Shown here one piece after another: positions 40,101 to 51,117 of a stretch of DNA of 64,000 nt. The DNA is from Hippophae tibetana (taxonomy: Eukaryota > Streptophyta > Magnoliopsida > Rosales > Elaeagnaceae). The stretch is taken from the NCBI GenBank assembly GCA_037013495.1, contig CM072807.1, positions 14,883,001 to 14,947,000 of the forward strand. The letters run 5' to 3'. The notes below the pieces were generated by a model. That model was not told the DNA's origin and searched no databases. It saw only the letters and a list, made by a program, of their open reading frames with translations. The stretch's first letter is position 1. Each line of letters opens with the position of its first letter. Made by a program: the position numbers and the translations under genes.

Positions 40101-43100
40101 CTCAATCACCAAGGATACAAAATATATTTTATTCCAAGCAACAACCTTCCCCTAAAAGGGAAAAAGGCTTCTCTAAGCTTGGATATTTATCAAGGACGTT
40201 AATCTTGCAAAATGATAGCAGTAATTACAAAATATAATTGATGCAATTCTTATCAAGGAAAAAGGACTTTGAATCCACAATTTGAGTAAAATAATAAAAA
40301 ATGAAAAGGCTTGTGCTTCAAGAAGTAGAATCACACCTGTACATTGCTGCACTCGTGTACCTGCCTTTTCTTCCCCATAAAACTTTCTCCCACAAGCTTT
40401 GCATAGTAAGGACTTAAAGATGAATATAACTCCTTGCGTTGTGGCAGCTGAGGGATTGAAGATGTTTTCACCTATTGCATCACACAACCAAAACATTATC
40501 AGATTCCACCAAGTATTATTGCCAGTTTGCCACACAATTCAAGATGCAATAAGAATATATAAATGATGCTATTATAAACTAAAATTTTTGACTTTCATCC
40601 ACACCCATACTTCCTACCATCCTAAAAGTGACATTTATATATGTACGCTTATTATCACCTACCCAACTAATTCCAGGAAAGACATTTTAATGGTTAAAGG
40701 TAACTGAAGATGTACATAACAAATTTATATGTGCTAATGAGCAACCTTTGCAGCAGTTGGTGCTTCTGCTCATGATAGCAATACTTATTAAATGACAAAC
40801 CTGGTTTTTGTTGACGTCAATCACAATTACATTGGATAACTTTGACTGTACTTCACTGGTTTTACTCATGATACCAACCTACAAGAAAGTTCATTTTGTA
40901 CCTAATTAGACATTCTAAATAATAATAATAACTGAGACGAAATAGCAGATGACAAACACTACTCCACAGCCAAAGTTTTCCCTTTCAGAACTCATAATGG
41001 TACATCTAAATAATCCAACAAAAATTCATATATTGTTTTATATAAAACCTTTTTCACTTCTAATTTAGAAGTCAAAGGTAACAAGATGATTGACACGCAA
41101 TATTACACATAACTTACTACATATATGGAGGGTTTAGCAAAGAAACTTACTACATATGGGACAGGTGCATCCAAAAAGTCCAACATATCATTGGGTAAAA
41201 CCTAAAAGTTCAAATGGTGAATGATCAAACCACTAAACAAACAAAAGATGCAACAGTAATTAAGATATATACCGGCATTAGAAAGCTTTGCCATTGGAAG
41301 GGACGGATCAGAGGGATAATTGACAACACTATTGCAGACAAGATACCCTGCATATCAAGAACAATAGTTGACATCCAGTGTGTTTAGCTTGTCTCTATCA
41401 TAAGGAAAATATTTTATGGCAACTGAAAAATAAAAATCTTGGTTGCTCTCAACTCAAAATTTTTGCAGGAAAAGTTAGCAAAAGAAACACTAGAAATATA
41501 GTTTCATGGTAGAATACTCATGGATGCTACTTTTGTATAGCATTAGCAGCCATAACATATGTTATATTTATTTGAAACAAAAGCAGATGTCTGGCATATT
41601 AGGCTGTTGTAGAGGATATTGAAAACCTCATGCATGAATACACAGAAAGGTGTAGATAAAATCAACTCCAGGAGCAGCAAGCCAAAGTGGCTCATTTAGG
41701 GACATAAACTTGTTATTCTGATCCAGCTTTTATTTTGAAAAAAGCTCAACAAAATGTTGATTAAAAATGCTTGCTTTTGTTTGTCTAGAGTGCCTTGACA
41801 GAGTGATACTTTTTCAAATGATTTTAATGAACTTCTTTTGTTGATTGAGCAAAATCAATAGCTCACACTATCTCAAATCATCAACATTAATTAAAGTAAC
41901 TGATTCCAGGATCTGGCCTAACTCACTGCTACAACTTTTGTACAGCTAAGATGGAGACTAGCCGATAATTCATTTCCATCTTAGCCAAAAAAATCTACCT
42001 ACTTTTTTACAGATTGGCTGCAGAGAAAGTTGTACAGCTATATGGTGCAACCATTTTCCACTCATATTGTTTGGTTTCACAGAGAGAAGAAAAAGAGAGG
42101 GGGGGGGGTGTTACTACTATTATAGAATTACAAAAATATCCTAACTAAAAAAAACTACACTTGACTGAGATATGAACATCCAACAATTTGGTTAGTCTTG
42201 CAAGCAGTAAAGAACAAGTGGCAAACGAATAGGTTTAAATATACATCAGATGAAGCTTGCTAATCCAACATGCCCTGAAATTATCAAAGTAGATAAAATC
42301 AAGGCAAACAATGATCTCTAGCATACCATTTTATATTTAGTTCGAAGCAGAAGACTCACCAAATTGGAACATACCACAAGGATCTGCTTCTCTAGCAGTG
42401 CTGCTGCAAACAATGTTAAAACCTGCAAAGTGCATGTAGACTCAATTATCCAAATCCTTATCGAGTAGGTTTATCAAAAAGTTGACAATAATAATAGTAA
42501 AGATCATTGCTCTATATTTAACATTCCAACCCAGTTCATTCTATATTCAACATTCACCAACCCAGATTCAAAAGGAGGGGAAGAACTTTTTGCAAACCCT
42601 TGATTAGTGCCAGGCAAAAAGCAAGAAACTTCACTAAACCAGCAACACTAGAAAACATTTTCTCATTTCTTAATAAGTAATTGACCCAATTAGGAGGGGG
42701 AGAGAAGGCTAAACAAGTTCTTGTCTTGGTAATTCAAATTATGACAAGCAGAATAAAACATCAATACCAAGAAACAAAATAGATGAAATGGAGTGAATAT
42801 CTGATTTCAATATAACAAACTAACATTTTCAAGTCGTAAAGAGCCACACACACATGCAATGGCCCAAGTTGATAATGCAGTTGCTTCTTCCTCTGCCATG
42901 AGAGCGTTGCGTACCTAAGAATATCATCAGTAATAAAAATGCAAATGACAAACCAAGTTCATGGGGAACAAATACCATGAAGTATGAAGGATTTTATCAT
43001 CACAGAAAAACCATTTTTCATCCTCGAGACAATCAAAGTACCTCAGAATATTCCAAACTTGTACTGCATGACCTCAAATCTATCGTTGAGCCCGCAATAT

Positions 43101-46100
43101 GTAGAAATGTTTCTCCAGATCTACGATATTCCAAGGGTTGAAGGTGCTCAAGAGGATGAAATTTAAGCATTGAACCTCTTGAAGGGCAGGGTAACTGATA
43201 ATACTCGCATATTATCTGCAACGACCCATAGTTGTTTTCCTACAAATATTTGACAAATGTCAAGAAACTTAACACAGAGTAAATCTTCAAGAGAAATCTT
43301 AAAACCACAAGTTTAATCTAAAACAAATGAAGTTAGCTCTAAACCTTGGCCCATTCCAGAATATCAATGAGATCACTTGAATCATCTTGCCCAGAAAAAG
43401 AAGCTTCTTCTGTTTCAGTATCATCAATATCACTCCGAAAGTTCCTGTCTTCACAAGGAGAACCCTGAAAACTGCATGGTATATAAATAAGGTGTCTTCA
43501 CACAGCATCTTTTGATAGACCAGGTTGCTTACCCATCTCAAACAAACCCCAAAACAATGGGAAAAGGAACAAGTATGTGACAAAAAGATCAACCCTATAC
43601 ACAAGCATTCAAATGGCAGGACACTGGCCATCATATTACACAAGAAAAGGCAATACAGTGGAATAATTTGAGAGACATATCACTGTGCAAAACTGAAAAT
43701 AGATATGAACCTTTATAGTCTAATATATTAGTAAAAGGACGCCATGTTTTTCACTAGCAAGACAAATAGGATCTTTATTGTGCATAACAAAGGTCTTAGT
43801 TGGAAACATGGCTCAAAATACGTTTTGTATTACTAATTTGAGATTATATCATTGCAAAACACCAAGTGATCCTTGATTGAAAAAGCCAATGATTAACAAA
43901 GAGTCATAGCAATCCTCGATTTGCTAAAAATTACTCAAAAATCATCTCGCCCTCACCCTCCCCTCCAAAACACAAGTTAATTTCTCCCATAATTGTACAA
44001 AATGGATGCAGCCATTGAGACATACGCAAACAAGAAAATTTGTTCAAATTCCATTAAGCTAATTCCATAGCAAGAGTTCTGATATTCTTTTCTTTTTTCC
44101 CTCTTTCCATGGAGATCTAGAATAAGACATTGTCAATTAAGGATGCAAAACTTACCTATAGGAAGATTCAGAGCTCTCGTACTGATAATAGCGCAGGAGA
44201 GGCAACACAGCATTTGGCACACTCTTTTCATTTGCTTCACTCTCTTCAGTATTATCTGTACTAAATATCTTAGTTTCAGTATCAACTGGGACAATAGCAT
44301 TATTGCAAACCCTTGTTTTCAACAAGTGAATATCCTTATCCAGCATATCATGCTCCACATCATTTTGGTCCTCTGCAACTATTCCAAGAGCTGAATCACT
44401 TAAGCTAGAAAATTCTGGTCTATGGTGCTCCAATTTATTCTGTTCCTCCATAACTATTGCAGGTGCTGAATCCCTGAACTGAGAAATTTCAGTTCTTTCT
44501 TTGAGCGTATCATCTGTGACTCTGTCATCTACTAAAATGTTCTCTGAATTATCTTCTTTATTTTCACTTTGCTCTTTGCCATGGTCTTCTGGGAATTCTG
44601 ATTCTAAAAGAGCAATCCCTTCCGTTAATCTTTCTAATCTTTCTTCTGTAAAGATGCTACAAGAAAATAGTAAAATTGTTAGATAAGCAGTTTATGAACA
44701 ATCTTACTTAGCATAAAAATAGAAATTCATGAACAAGAATCATAACTTCTAGTACTGGAAACATGGAATATACAACACTTGGCAAGTAGTTAAAAAGGTA
44801 GAAGCATAAGGCATGCATCTTTAGGCTATCACTGGCCAGCTACAGAGAGCAGTAAGGAGATATATTGCATTGACTCGGAAGAAAGAGTCCATGACAAGCA
44901 TGTGCTTGGAGGTCGGATTCGTCCCTTCGTAAAGTTCTAGAACATGGGACACAATAAGTGTCTAATTATTAGACACGGATACGGGACACAACATATTAGA
45001 TAAATTATTATGTATTTTATTGGGAAAAATGTCATGGAGATCCTTTTGCTTTTGTGAAAGATGGTGTTTAGAGCCGATGTAAGAGAGGTAAAGAGAACTT
45101 GCTCTCATGAATAATCATTGTCAGCGTCAACCATGGGCGGTTCTATGTAAAAGTCAGGGGGGGCATGTGCCTCAAATTTTTATATGCAATTTTTTTCTAT
45201 GTAATTTTTTGCTACAATTTTTGTGTGTTTGTGTTTATCATTTTAACAAATTATTATTGTGCCCCCTGAACTTTCCTTTTCCTAGCCTTGTGAATTGTGC
45301 CCCTCTAAATTGCAACTCAATACATGTTAACGTTGACATATATTTTTATTCTTCTATTTATAAATTTTTATATACCCATTAATTAAACATATTGGGTACA
45401 ATCTCAAATAAATTACAAATTGTAATACATTTTTTTCACATTCCCCACTAATACACGTGTTTCCTTCTTCTCTTAGAGCTTCTTCATTTCTTATACATGT
45501 ATCTGGTTATTATTTGCAAAGGAATTGTTGCTGAAATAGTTTTAGCAAATTTTTTCAATAATTCAAGTCTAAGAACTTAGGTTGCATATTATGATTTAAT
45601 ATTTGTCAATTTGAAGAATGTATTCATATCAAGATTTTTAGGCCCTATCCTACAAATTTCTTCAAATTTGCTTACTAATAATTTTATATGGTACCCCATA
45701 ATGTTAAATCCTAAAACTCAGAATTTTGAAGAAAAAAAGTAAAAAAAAAAACATTTTTAAAATAAAAATAATAAAAATTGGATTAAAATACAAAGTAATT
45801 AAAAAATAATTTAGATTTGACATAAAAAAACCCTATATTTAAAATAAAAAATGCATGAGTCTAAGGACTAGAACTTTGAAAAAAAAATGTAAAAAATTAA
45901 ATTTTCTTTTAAAATACAAAAAAATATCCAATGTATACTTTCCTTTTTCAATTTTTTTCATTCTAAATATAAATTGAATATTATTTATGTTTTTTGCTTT
46001 AGTGTTTTTCAAAAATTTGAATGATTTTTACTATTGTATTTTATTTTTAAATTTTGAATTTACCCTTGAAAAAAAAAGAACATTTGTAGTTTATTGAAGC

Positions 46101-48774
46101 CTGACATGATGGAGGACTACAAGAACATTGAAGGAGAATATTTAATTAACTCAATTTAATGTAATCATTGCAGGATTATCCAGTACAAGAATAAACACAC
46201 CTGTGCAATACACCAAAATGTAATTCAAACAAGGGGAGCCTTGACAGAATGCAATAACATCTGCGGGTAGTTAGTATATGACGGCTCAAGGATGGATGGG
46301 AATTTCGTTTATCTGAAATCACAGAAAGCAACCTTCCAGGTTTTTGTACTAATTCCTTAACTAGCACGCAGCAGCCATACAATGTTGAATCATCGGCCAC
46401 CTACAAACCAAATACATATTTCATATAAGGGTCACCAGTGAAAAGAGAACATGTCCATTTAGGTTCACGTAGTAAGATCATGCAAACACATATATAATAA
46501 AAAAATTGAAATGAAAAGGAACTAGTTTTTGCTGCCATGGACTTTTCTTATACAATACTACCATAACACAAACTTACCCTGTTTCGAACAAGGGTCACCG
46601 GTGAAAAGAGAATATGACCATTTAGGTTCACGTAAGATCAAGCAAACACAGGAAAAAAATTGAAATGAAAAGAAACCTCTTTTTTTCCATGGACTTTGCT
46701 TATACAATACTACTAAAGCACAAATTTACCCTGTTCATATTAACTGTTACAATTACTGCTCAAATAAAGATAACATCTGACAGAGAATGAAAAGGACATT
46801 TGTCAAAATGAAGATGAGAAATCAAATCAACAGATTAACAAAAATGCGAGATAGCATTTCATGCATTACCTGTAACCTAAATACAAAGGACATATCACTT
46901 TTTTTGAGGTGCTCCTGCATCATATCATCATTAAAGAGATCAATAAAGGATCAATTATATTACACTTCAATATAATAACTAATAGTAATTATAGCTTCGA
47001 GGAGTAGATCCTTTTTATGTAAAAAGAAAGAAAATTTTAACAGAACCAGATGATATCTCAAAACAGAAATATCAGTTGAAATCATAAGAATATGCTACTG
47101 GTAGCATATGTTTCCATTACAGCAAGATGGTATATTGCCACATCTTAAAGCAGTTTGATAATAAATTTAAGTGAACAAGGAAATTATCATAAGTTTTTTT
47201 GAACAGCAAGAATAAGAAGCATACTACTGCCTAGTACCTGCCCGAGAAGAATCTCATTCAACTCACTCATGGAAGGAGTTCTTTCAATTGCATGAACCTG
47301 AAATCAAATTCACCATATTTTAGAAAACCTGTATAGTATCATGATTTTTTCTTCAAATACTGGAATACATGTGACAAACCAACAGAAAGTAAAAGGAGCT
47401 CTCTGAATCAGTTTGAGCACATAGCAAGATACATTCAAAATTATAACTAGATTCCAACTCCTAATAAAGTAACTTGCCAAACAAAAGCCATCAGGTACAC
47501 AAATCAGAACCATCACAACACTATTATAATATTTTCACTTTCTTTAAATTTTTCTTCCTCCCTTTCTCGAGTTCTTAATGAATTTAATTGAAAAATATAT
47601 TTCTTTAATCTTTTATTCATACGTGGTTATGCTTTGTTACTAGTAAAAGAAACCAATTTGTATTTATATTTAACTTCTAAAAACATAAGTTTGCAAAAAC
47701 AAAGGAACAAAAAACTCAATCAAAAGACTCTTCAGGTTTATAGCTTTCCAATATTTTCAGGTACGAATATAACTGGAAAATTCAGAAAGCTAAAGATGCA
47801 TCAAACAAACAACTTACCTCCAGGCCTCCAGGGAAGCAAAATGAAAGTAGATCCTTGTACTTCAGTGGTAATCGTTTTTCTGGAGGGTAAACAAATAATA
47901 CCTGGAAATAAAGACATATGAATGAAATTCAAAATACTTACAGGTCAAAATTCATAGAAATTGAACACTTATGCAACAAACATCCAAACCTGAGGTTCAA
48001 GACTGGGTTCTACGCGTGATTGATTTTGACAGCCAAGTGCACTTCGCAATCTTCCAGAACCTTCGGACTTTCTTGCAATATATTGCCTTTCAAGAGCCTG
48101 ATTGTCACAATTAGGAGGAAGTCCAACGACTACCAGGCTCTCAAAAAATTTCGTCGGCTCCTTTAAATGCCCATGATCCTGCATAGTTTACACAGCATAG
48201 TCATTCGAGAAATAACATGGTTAAACTTGTGCTTACTTCTCACCAATAATTTCACGCATCATGGAACTATAAACAATGCAGAAAGACCCAAGAAGAGCCA
48301 GTACCAATACATCATGTTAACTTTAATTTTATTATACTGAATCAAAATTAGATACGTAGCTGCAATTAAAGAAAAAAGGCGTTTTGAATCAAGAAATAAA
48401 ACTCACTAACATAATCTAGTCTAGAAACAAAAAGAAGTCCAGTAAAAGTAAAAAAAAAATACCAAGTGCTGTAACTGAAAGCTTGCCCACTGTCGCTTCT
48501 GGCTGGTCAGAACTTCTGGGTTGTAATTTCCACTCTTGGCTACAGGAGGGGGAGATGAGGCATTCAAGAGTTTATTAACTTGACGCTGCAATTTTTGGAG
48601 TGGATTACCACCACAATCATCTATTGATGAAAAGATCACAGACGGCCTTGGAGAACGAGGACCAGTGGCAGCAGTTGCAGTAGCCGCTACAGCTCTTGCA
48701 ACATCTTCTTTTGATTGAATGAACAATGGACTAGCACCCCAACCAGGACTGCCTGTATCTTCGTTCTTAGACAT
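21157..48774 (-). CDS. DENN domain protein, probable Rab GEF, 18 coding exons
   Basis: Coding exons in order: 48774-48463, 48178-47990, 47901-47818, 47297-47238, 46914-46870, 46400-46201, 44656-44156, 43471-43345, 43239-43042, 42914-42825, 42422-42360, 41347-41273, 41201-41151, 40878-40801, 40471-40337, 22183-22076, 21562-21497, 21225-21157. All introns have GT/AG ends and all phases agree: 2451 nt, 816 residues, no internal stop. Architecture: N-terminal extension (1-104), uDENN (about 113-200), start of cDENN (about 270-297), an acidic Ser-rich linker (about 297-506), main cDENN (about 575-690) and dDENN (about 740-816). DENN proteins are exchange factors that activate Rab GTPases on membranes. 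I recall a close resemblance to the Arabidopsis DENN (AEX-3) protein At5g35560, unverified here. The oddity is an 18-kb intron after residue 736. Start chosen at MSKNED, 15 nt into its exon. Confidence 0.92.
22759..27307 (-). mobile_element. Ty1/copia element 2, fossil, nested in element 1
   Basis: LTRs of about 208 bp (22759-22967 and 27101-27307) begin TGACAATATT and end CTCAACA. A perfect 5-bp target duplication ATCGC flanks it (22754-22758 and 27308-27312), placed inside the RNase H part of element 1. The primer site TGGTATCAGA is next to the right LTR. Domains from right to left: gag (about 26460-27030), CCHC knuckle (about 26240), protease (about 26130), integrase (about 24960-25900), reverse transcriptase (about 23900-24420), RNase H (about 22970-23300). 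LTRs differ by roughly 6 percent by eye. Several breaks. Confidence 0.93.
30331..31060 (-). mobile_element. Probable solo LTR inside the gag region of element 1
   Basis: On the plus strand it begins TGTAACAGG and ends CTCTAACA, that is TG...CA in LTR style. It has a TATATATA box and GC-richer sequence unlike its surroundings. No coding region accompanies it. Flanking target duplication is not visible, perhaps because a tandem duplication involves its right edge. Family unassigned. Confidence 0.5.
30601..31136. repeat. Two-copy 268-bp tandem duplication
   Basis: Copies 30601-30868 and 30869-31136 are nearly identical (a few substitutions). Each contains about 192 bp of the probable solo LTR and 76 bp of the adjoining gag sequence, so the duplication happened after the LTR had inserted. 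Confidence 0.85.
31802..32138. other. Stretch between element 1 and the SIRE-like fragment
   Basis: AT-rich, non-coding, no recognised repeat. Probably original intron sequence or an unrecognised remnant. Confidence 0.3.
32869..33096. repeat. Two-copy 114-bp tandem repeat
   Basis: Copies start at 32869 and 32983 with caattttggttttcgg, each including tatttatagaaattact and a CTCGTCGA-type GC-rich block. It belongs to the SIRE-like LTR. Confidence 0.8.
33429..38365 (-). mobile_element. Ty1/copia element 4, nearly complete fossil with exact target duplication
   Basis: LTRs 33429-33681 and 38113-38365 (253 bp each) begin TGAAGTTTTATG and end TTTCCTACA, flanked by TAACT on both sides (33424-33428 and 38366-38370). 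Primer site TGGTATCAGAGC is beside the right LTR. Reading right to left: gag with a CCHC knuckle (about 37130-37900), protease with [12 protein letters not shown] (about 36930), integrase (about 35700-36560), reverse transcriptase (about 34500-35200), RNase H (about 33690-34170). LTR divergence is about 7 percent by eye. It is broken a few times but long open stretches survive, for example 36113-37651. Sense to the DENN gene. Confidence 0.94.
38859..39175. mobile_element. 317-bp MITE with AGG(GG)TGTCC ends and CCGGACCG core
   Basis: It starts AGGTGTCCAACGG and ends GGACACCCCT. A perfect 10-bp target duplication ATCTGGTATT flanks it (38849-38858 and 39176-39185), a size usual for Mutator-like elements. 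The interior is built from repeats of GGACCGTTT and GGTCCGGTCC phrases, including a near-perfect tandem pair around 38905-38970. Non-coding. It sits in the SIRE-like LTR. Confidence 0.8.
40337..43471 (-). CDS. DENN exons 8-15 (linker end and main cDENN)
   Basis: Exon 8 must use the acceptor at ATGCAG|TTTTCAG, since the AG seven bases further would shift frame. Exon 9 encodes 66 residues including [11 protein letters not shown] and [12 protein letters not shown]. Exons 10-13 give [49 protein letters not shown] and [13 protein letters not shown], the hydrophobic cDENN core that contacts Rab in this family. Exons 14 and 15 encode IVIDVNKNQ and a stretch ending QVHECSNVQ. Donors include perfect GTAAGT (exon 13) and GTGAGT (exon 11). 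An extra open stretch at 40173-40535 is exon 15 read in the wrong frame. Confidence 0.92.
44156..44656 (-). CDS. DENN exon 7, acidic Ser/Glu-rich linker
   Basis: It opens by completing a serine codon and reads [14 protein letters not shown], then a long stretch rich in E, D, S and T with little hydrophobic content. It ends ESSESSY before TATAG|GTAAGT. At 501 nt it is by far the longest exon, inserting about 167 residues, with exon 8 adding more, between the early and main parts of cDENN. Likely disordered and exposed, so a candidate for phosphorylation or partner binding; that role is inference. Confidence 0.88.
44657..46200 (-). other. DENN intron 6 with transposon fragments
   Basis: About 1.5 kb. 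Around 44930-45000 there is a gacacggatacgggacac phrase common in plant dispersed repeats. At about 45125-45310 a segment runs from gggcggttctatgtaaaa through gggggggcatgtgcc to ttgtgcccctctaaat, the look of a degraded DNA-transposon end of the GGGGGCATGTGCC type. The rest is AT-rich. Confidence 0.4.
46201..48774 (-). CDS. DENN exons 1-6 (N-terminus, uDENN, start of cDENN)
   Basis: Exon 1 begins [18 protein letters not shown] and carries an Ala-rich stretch and an [10 protein letters not shown] phrase. Exon 2 carries [14 protein letters not shown] and [14 protein letters not shown]. Exons 3-5 encode [38 protein letters not shown] and [15 protein letters not shown], the typical uDENN strand-turn-helix order. 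Exon 6 encodes [18 protein letters not shown] and [18 protein letters not shown], where cDENN begins. Exon 1 ends TTG|GTATTT, a weaker donor than the rest; exon 3 ends GAG|GTAAGT. Confidence 0.93.
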
Positions 48775-49242
48775 TCTAAAATCTCTATCCTGCCAAAACA
48801 TGTTATATTCATAAGAATTCAAGTTTCGGTGGACATATAGTTAAAAGGAAGAAATAGGAACTATAATATCTGCAAAAACTCATAAAACACCCCCTTAAAT
48901 TCTGAATCACTTGCAAATAAAGAGCAATGAAATGATTTTTTGCTCTGGTACAGAGCCATAAAATGATGGGCGCTTCACAATCCAACATTTAAGTATGACA
49001 ACATGCTTCAACCTCAGAGTGGCAATATTCTGGTGTAATTCTATCCAAAGTACCGACCTTGTACTGTTAATCTATAGGTGTGATTCCCCAGGCAGTTATC
49101 AATTTCCTTCCATACAAATGCTCTAAGGAACAAAATATAGAGACGTAGGTCGCTACATAAACATAACATGAGATTGTCCTCAATGTTCCGATTGTAGCTT
49201 ACAGCCAAGCCAAAAGCACATAATTAGCTCGAATGGCCAAAA

Positions 49243-49353
49243 ATAATAATAATAATAATAATAAAGTAACACCATAGTTCTTTCTTGAAAATAATCAATT
49301 AAGCTTTTTCCATTTCAGCTTTTCAGTTACACACGCTCGACGAAACGGAAGAA

Positions 49354-49393
<40 letters not shown>
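49243..49393. repeat. Microsatellites in the leader intron of the DENN gene
   Basis: An (AAT)n run at about 49243-49263 and a compound (AT)n(AG)n run at about 49354-49393, both uninterrupted and probably polymorphic. Confidence 0.85.
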
Positions 49394-49394
<1 letters not shown>

Positions 49395-49646
49395 TTTTAA
49401 ATGAAGAACACAACAAAGTTCTATTTTCTGTTATTTTCAAAACCTAAAAAAAAAAATTTAACAGCAGACACCAATAAGAAAGCACAACGGTATTAAAAAT
49501 TGGGATCATGACAAATTATTCAGAAAAAGACGAGCAATTTCAAAGTTAGAATAAATATCAGAACTTGTACAAAGTTGAAACGCAGACGAATTGGATGAAA
49601 CGAAAGAATAGCAGCTAAACTCGAATAAATAAATGAATAATCTCAC

Positions 49647-49830
49647 CTCCGAATAACCTCAAAGTCCAATAACAAGGACAAATAAGAAATTTTTAAGGAA
49701 GGCGAACAAAGATAAACATGAAACCGGAGCAGATGAAAAGGCTGAATAGTTCAGGCGACCATAACAAAACTCGTCTGCTTCCAGACGAGGTGCTCGGATA
49801 GAATTTAACAGAAACGGAATATATTAAAAA
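49647..49830 (-). promoter_or_regulatory. Non-coding leader exon of the DENN gene with two mini uORFs and a hairpin
   Basis: A donor TCGGAG|GTGAGA at 49647/49646 can splice to the acceptor at 48790/48789, leaving 15 nt before the ATG. Within the inferred leader lie an ATG-GTC-GCC-stop uORF (49762-49751) and an eight-codon uORF MFIFVRLP (49719-49693). At 49770-49789 CTCGTCTG and CAGACGAG flank a four-base loop, a perfect 8-bp stem. The transcription start is not known, so inclusion of these in the mRNA is inference; no clear TATA box was found. Confidence 0.5.
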
Positions 49831-50572
49831 CGCACCGTTATATTAAAATTAATTAACTGAATTAAATTGATTTAATAATAGAGGGTTTGAAAGTTTAAAA
49901 TTTAGACGTAAACAGGGTAAGAAGTAAGGAAATAAAATCCTAATGTGCGACGAAAGGAAGATAATAACGGAAGCAAAAAAATAATAATTAACTATTAAGT
50001 ATATACAATAAACTCCAACGGAAATAAGAGGACTGTGGATGAGAATTGTGTTCGGTAACGATGCATCCAAATTAGTAAAAGCAAATAGTACCAAAGAATT
50101 TAAATTTAAGGTATTAATATTATTTCAATATAAATTATTATTTATATAATCATTTTATATTGGTAATAATTTTATTAATTAATAATCATATTTTAATATA
50201 ATTAATCATAAAAATATTATAATTTTTTTATATTTTATGTTTTTTCTGTTCAATATATCTTATTTATTAAAATTATAAGGGTTCAAAATGTGAATTGTAA
50301 ATAAAAAATAAACGATGTTAATTTTAATTCTTGTTTTATATTATTATTTTACGTTACTTAGTATATGTATAAATAGAAAATAATTGTTTATTTGATTTGC
50401 ATCTAATGGGTACCCATTTTCGTAGAAGATGAGAAAATGTAGGCAAATGTGATATCACACGTATATGCATACGTATACACGCGTTGTAGTTGTCGTTGCC
50501 GTCTTTTCGATCAATCGACCATGTCGTGCCGAGCCAAGTTTGAGTGTGTGTGCATGTATGCGTGTGAAGTAA
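49831..50572. other. Upstream region of the DENN gene, nothing recognised
   Basis: AT-rich with a slightly GC-richer patch at about 50440-50570 containing CACACG/ATACGTATAC-type phrases. No gene supported. Confidence 0.4.
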
Positions 50573-51117
50573 GGTGACATTTTATTTTTTAGAAAAAAAA
50601 ATTAAAAATTACGTTTCTTCTCAGAAAAATTGTCGTTACTTTTTCACTCATAAAATGACTGTTATTTTTATTTACTCAAAAAAATATATGTTACTTTTCC
50701 TCTCAGAAGTATCTCTTACTTTTTCACTCATAAATAATCGTTACTCTTTCCAAACATGATCGTTATTATCGTAAATATCACACGTTTTTTTCAAATACAT
50801 AAATAGAGGATCTCGGCTATCAATTTTAAATACATCAATTCAAAACATCTCCTACTAAAAAAAGTTTTTAGAAATAAAAGAAGAAGATACTAAATTGTAC
50901 TGAGTTTTATGAGTAACATAAATTTTAGAGGTGTAATATTTTGGTCTTCTTGAGCGCAATAAAGTTATGAGATAAAAAACAATAATTTTTGATTGTTTTA
51001 TCTTGAGGACGACGAGAAAAAAAGTAACTTAGTTTGCGTCTCAATCTAAATAATTCGTTTCAACGTATCGATAATATTGTTTTTATATTATTTTCATATA
51101 ATTATTCAAATAATAAA
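50573..51117 (+). mobile_element. Diverged solo LTR related to copia element 5
   Basis: It follows the order of the element 5 LTR: repeated GTTACTTTTTCACTCATAA-like units, then ATAAATAGAGG (TATA region), then gtaacataaatttt, gagataaaa, gtttcaacgt and an attgtttttatatt end. There is no interior and no second LTR nearby. Identity is low, so it is older than or from a sister family to element 5. Boundaries approximate. Confidence 0.6.

Larger units (their letters stand above)
22184..40336 (-). other. Giant intron 15 of the DENN gene (18,153 bp)
   Basis: Donor GT after exon 15 (CAG|GTGTGA at 40336) and acceptor before exon 16 (TTGTGTGCAG ending at 22184). The intron consists mainly of LTR-retrotransposon layers described separately. 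Original intron sequence appears limited to short stretches next to the two exons (22184-22282 and about 39830-40336) and to part of 31802-32138. Confidence 0.85.

Noticed and set aside
40173-40535. 120-codon minus-strand open frame
   Set aside because: It overlaps DENN exon 15 in the wrong frame; the phase-consistent frame gives the conserved DENN sequence.
42240-42300. Possible extra DENN exon after an AG at about 42290
   Set aside because: The sequence following the acceptor-like AG soon meets a stop, and the expected residues are found instead at 41347-41273 with good splice sites.
43345-43464. Alternative start of DENN exon 8 at GGTTCT
   Set aside because: That AG gives the wrong phase after exon 7; the AG seven bases earlier keeps the frame.
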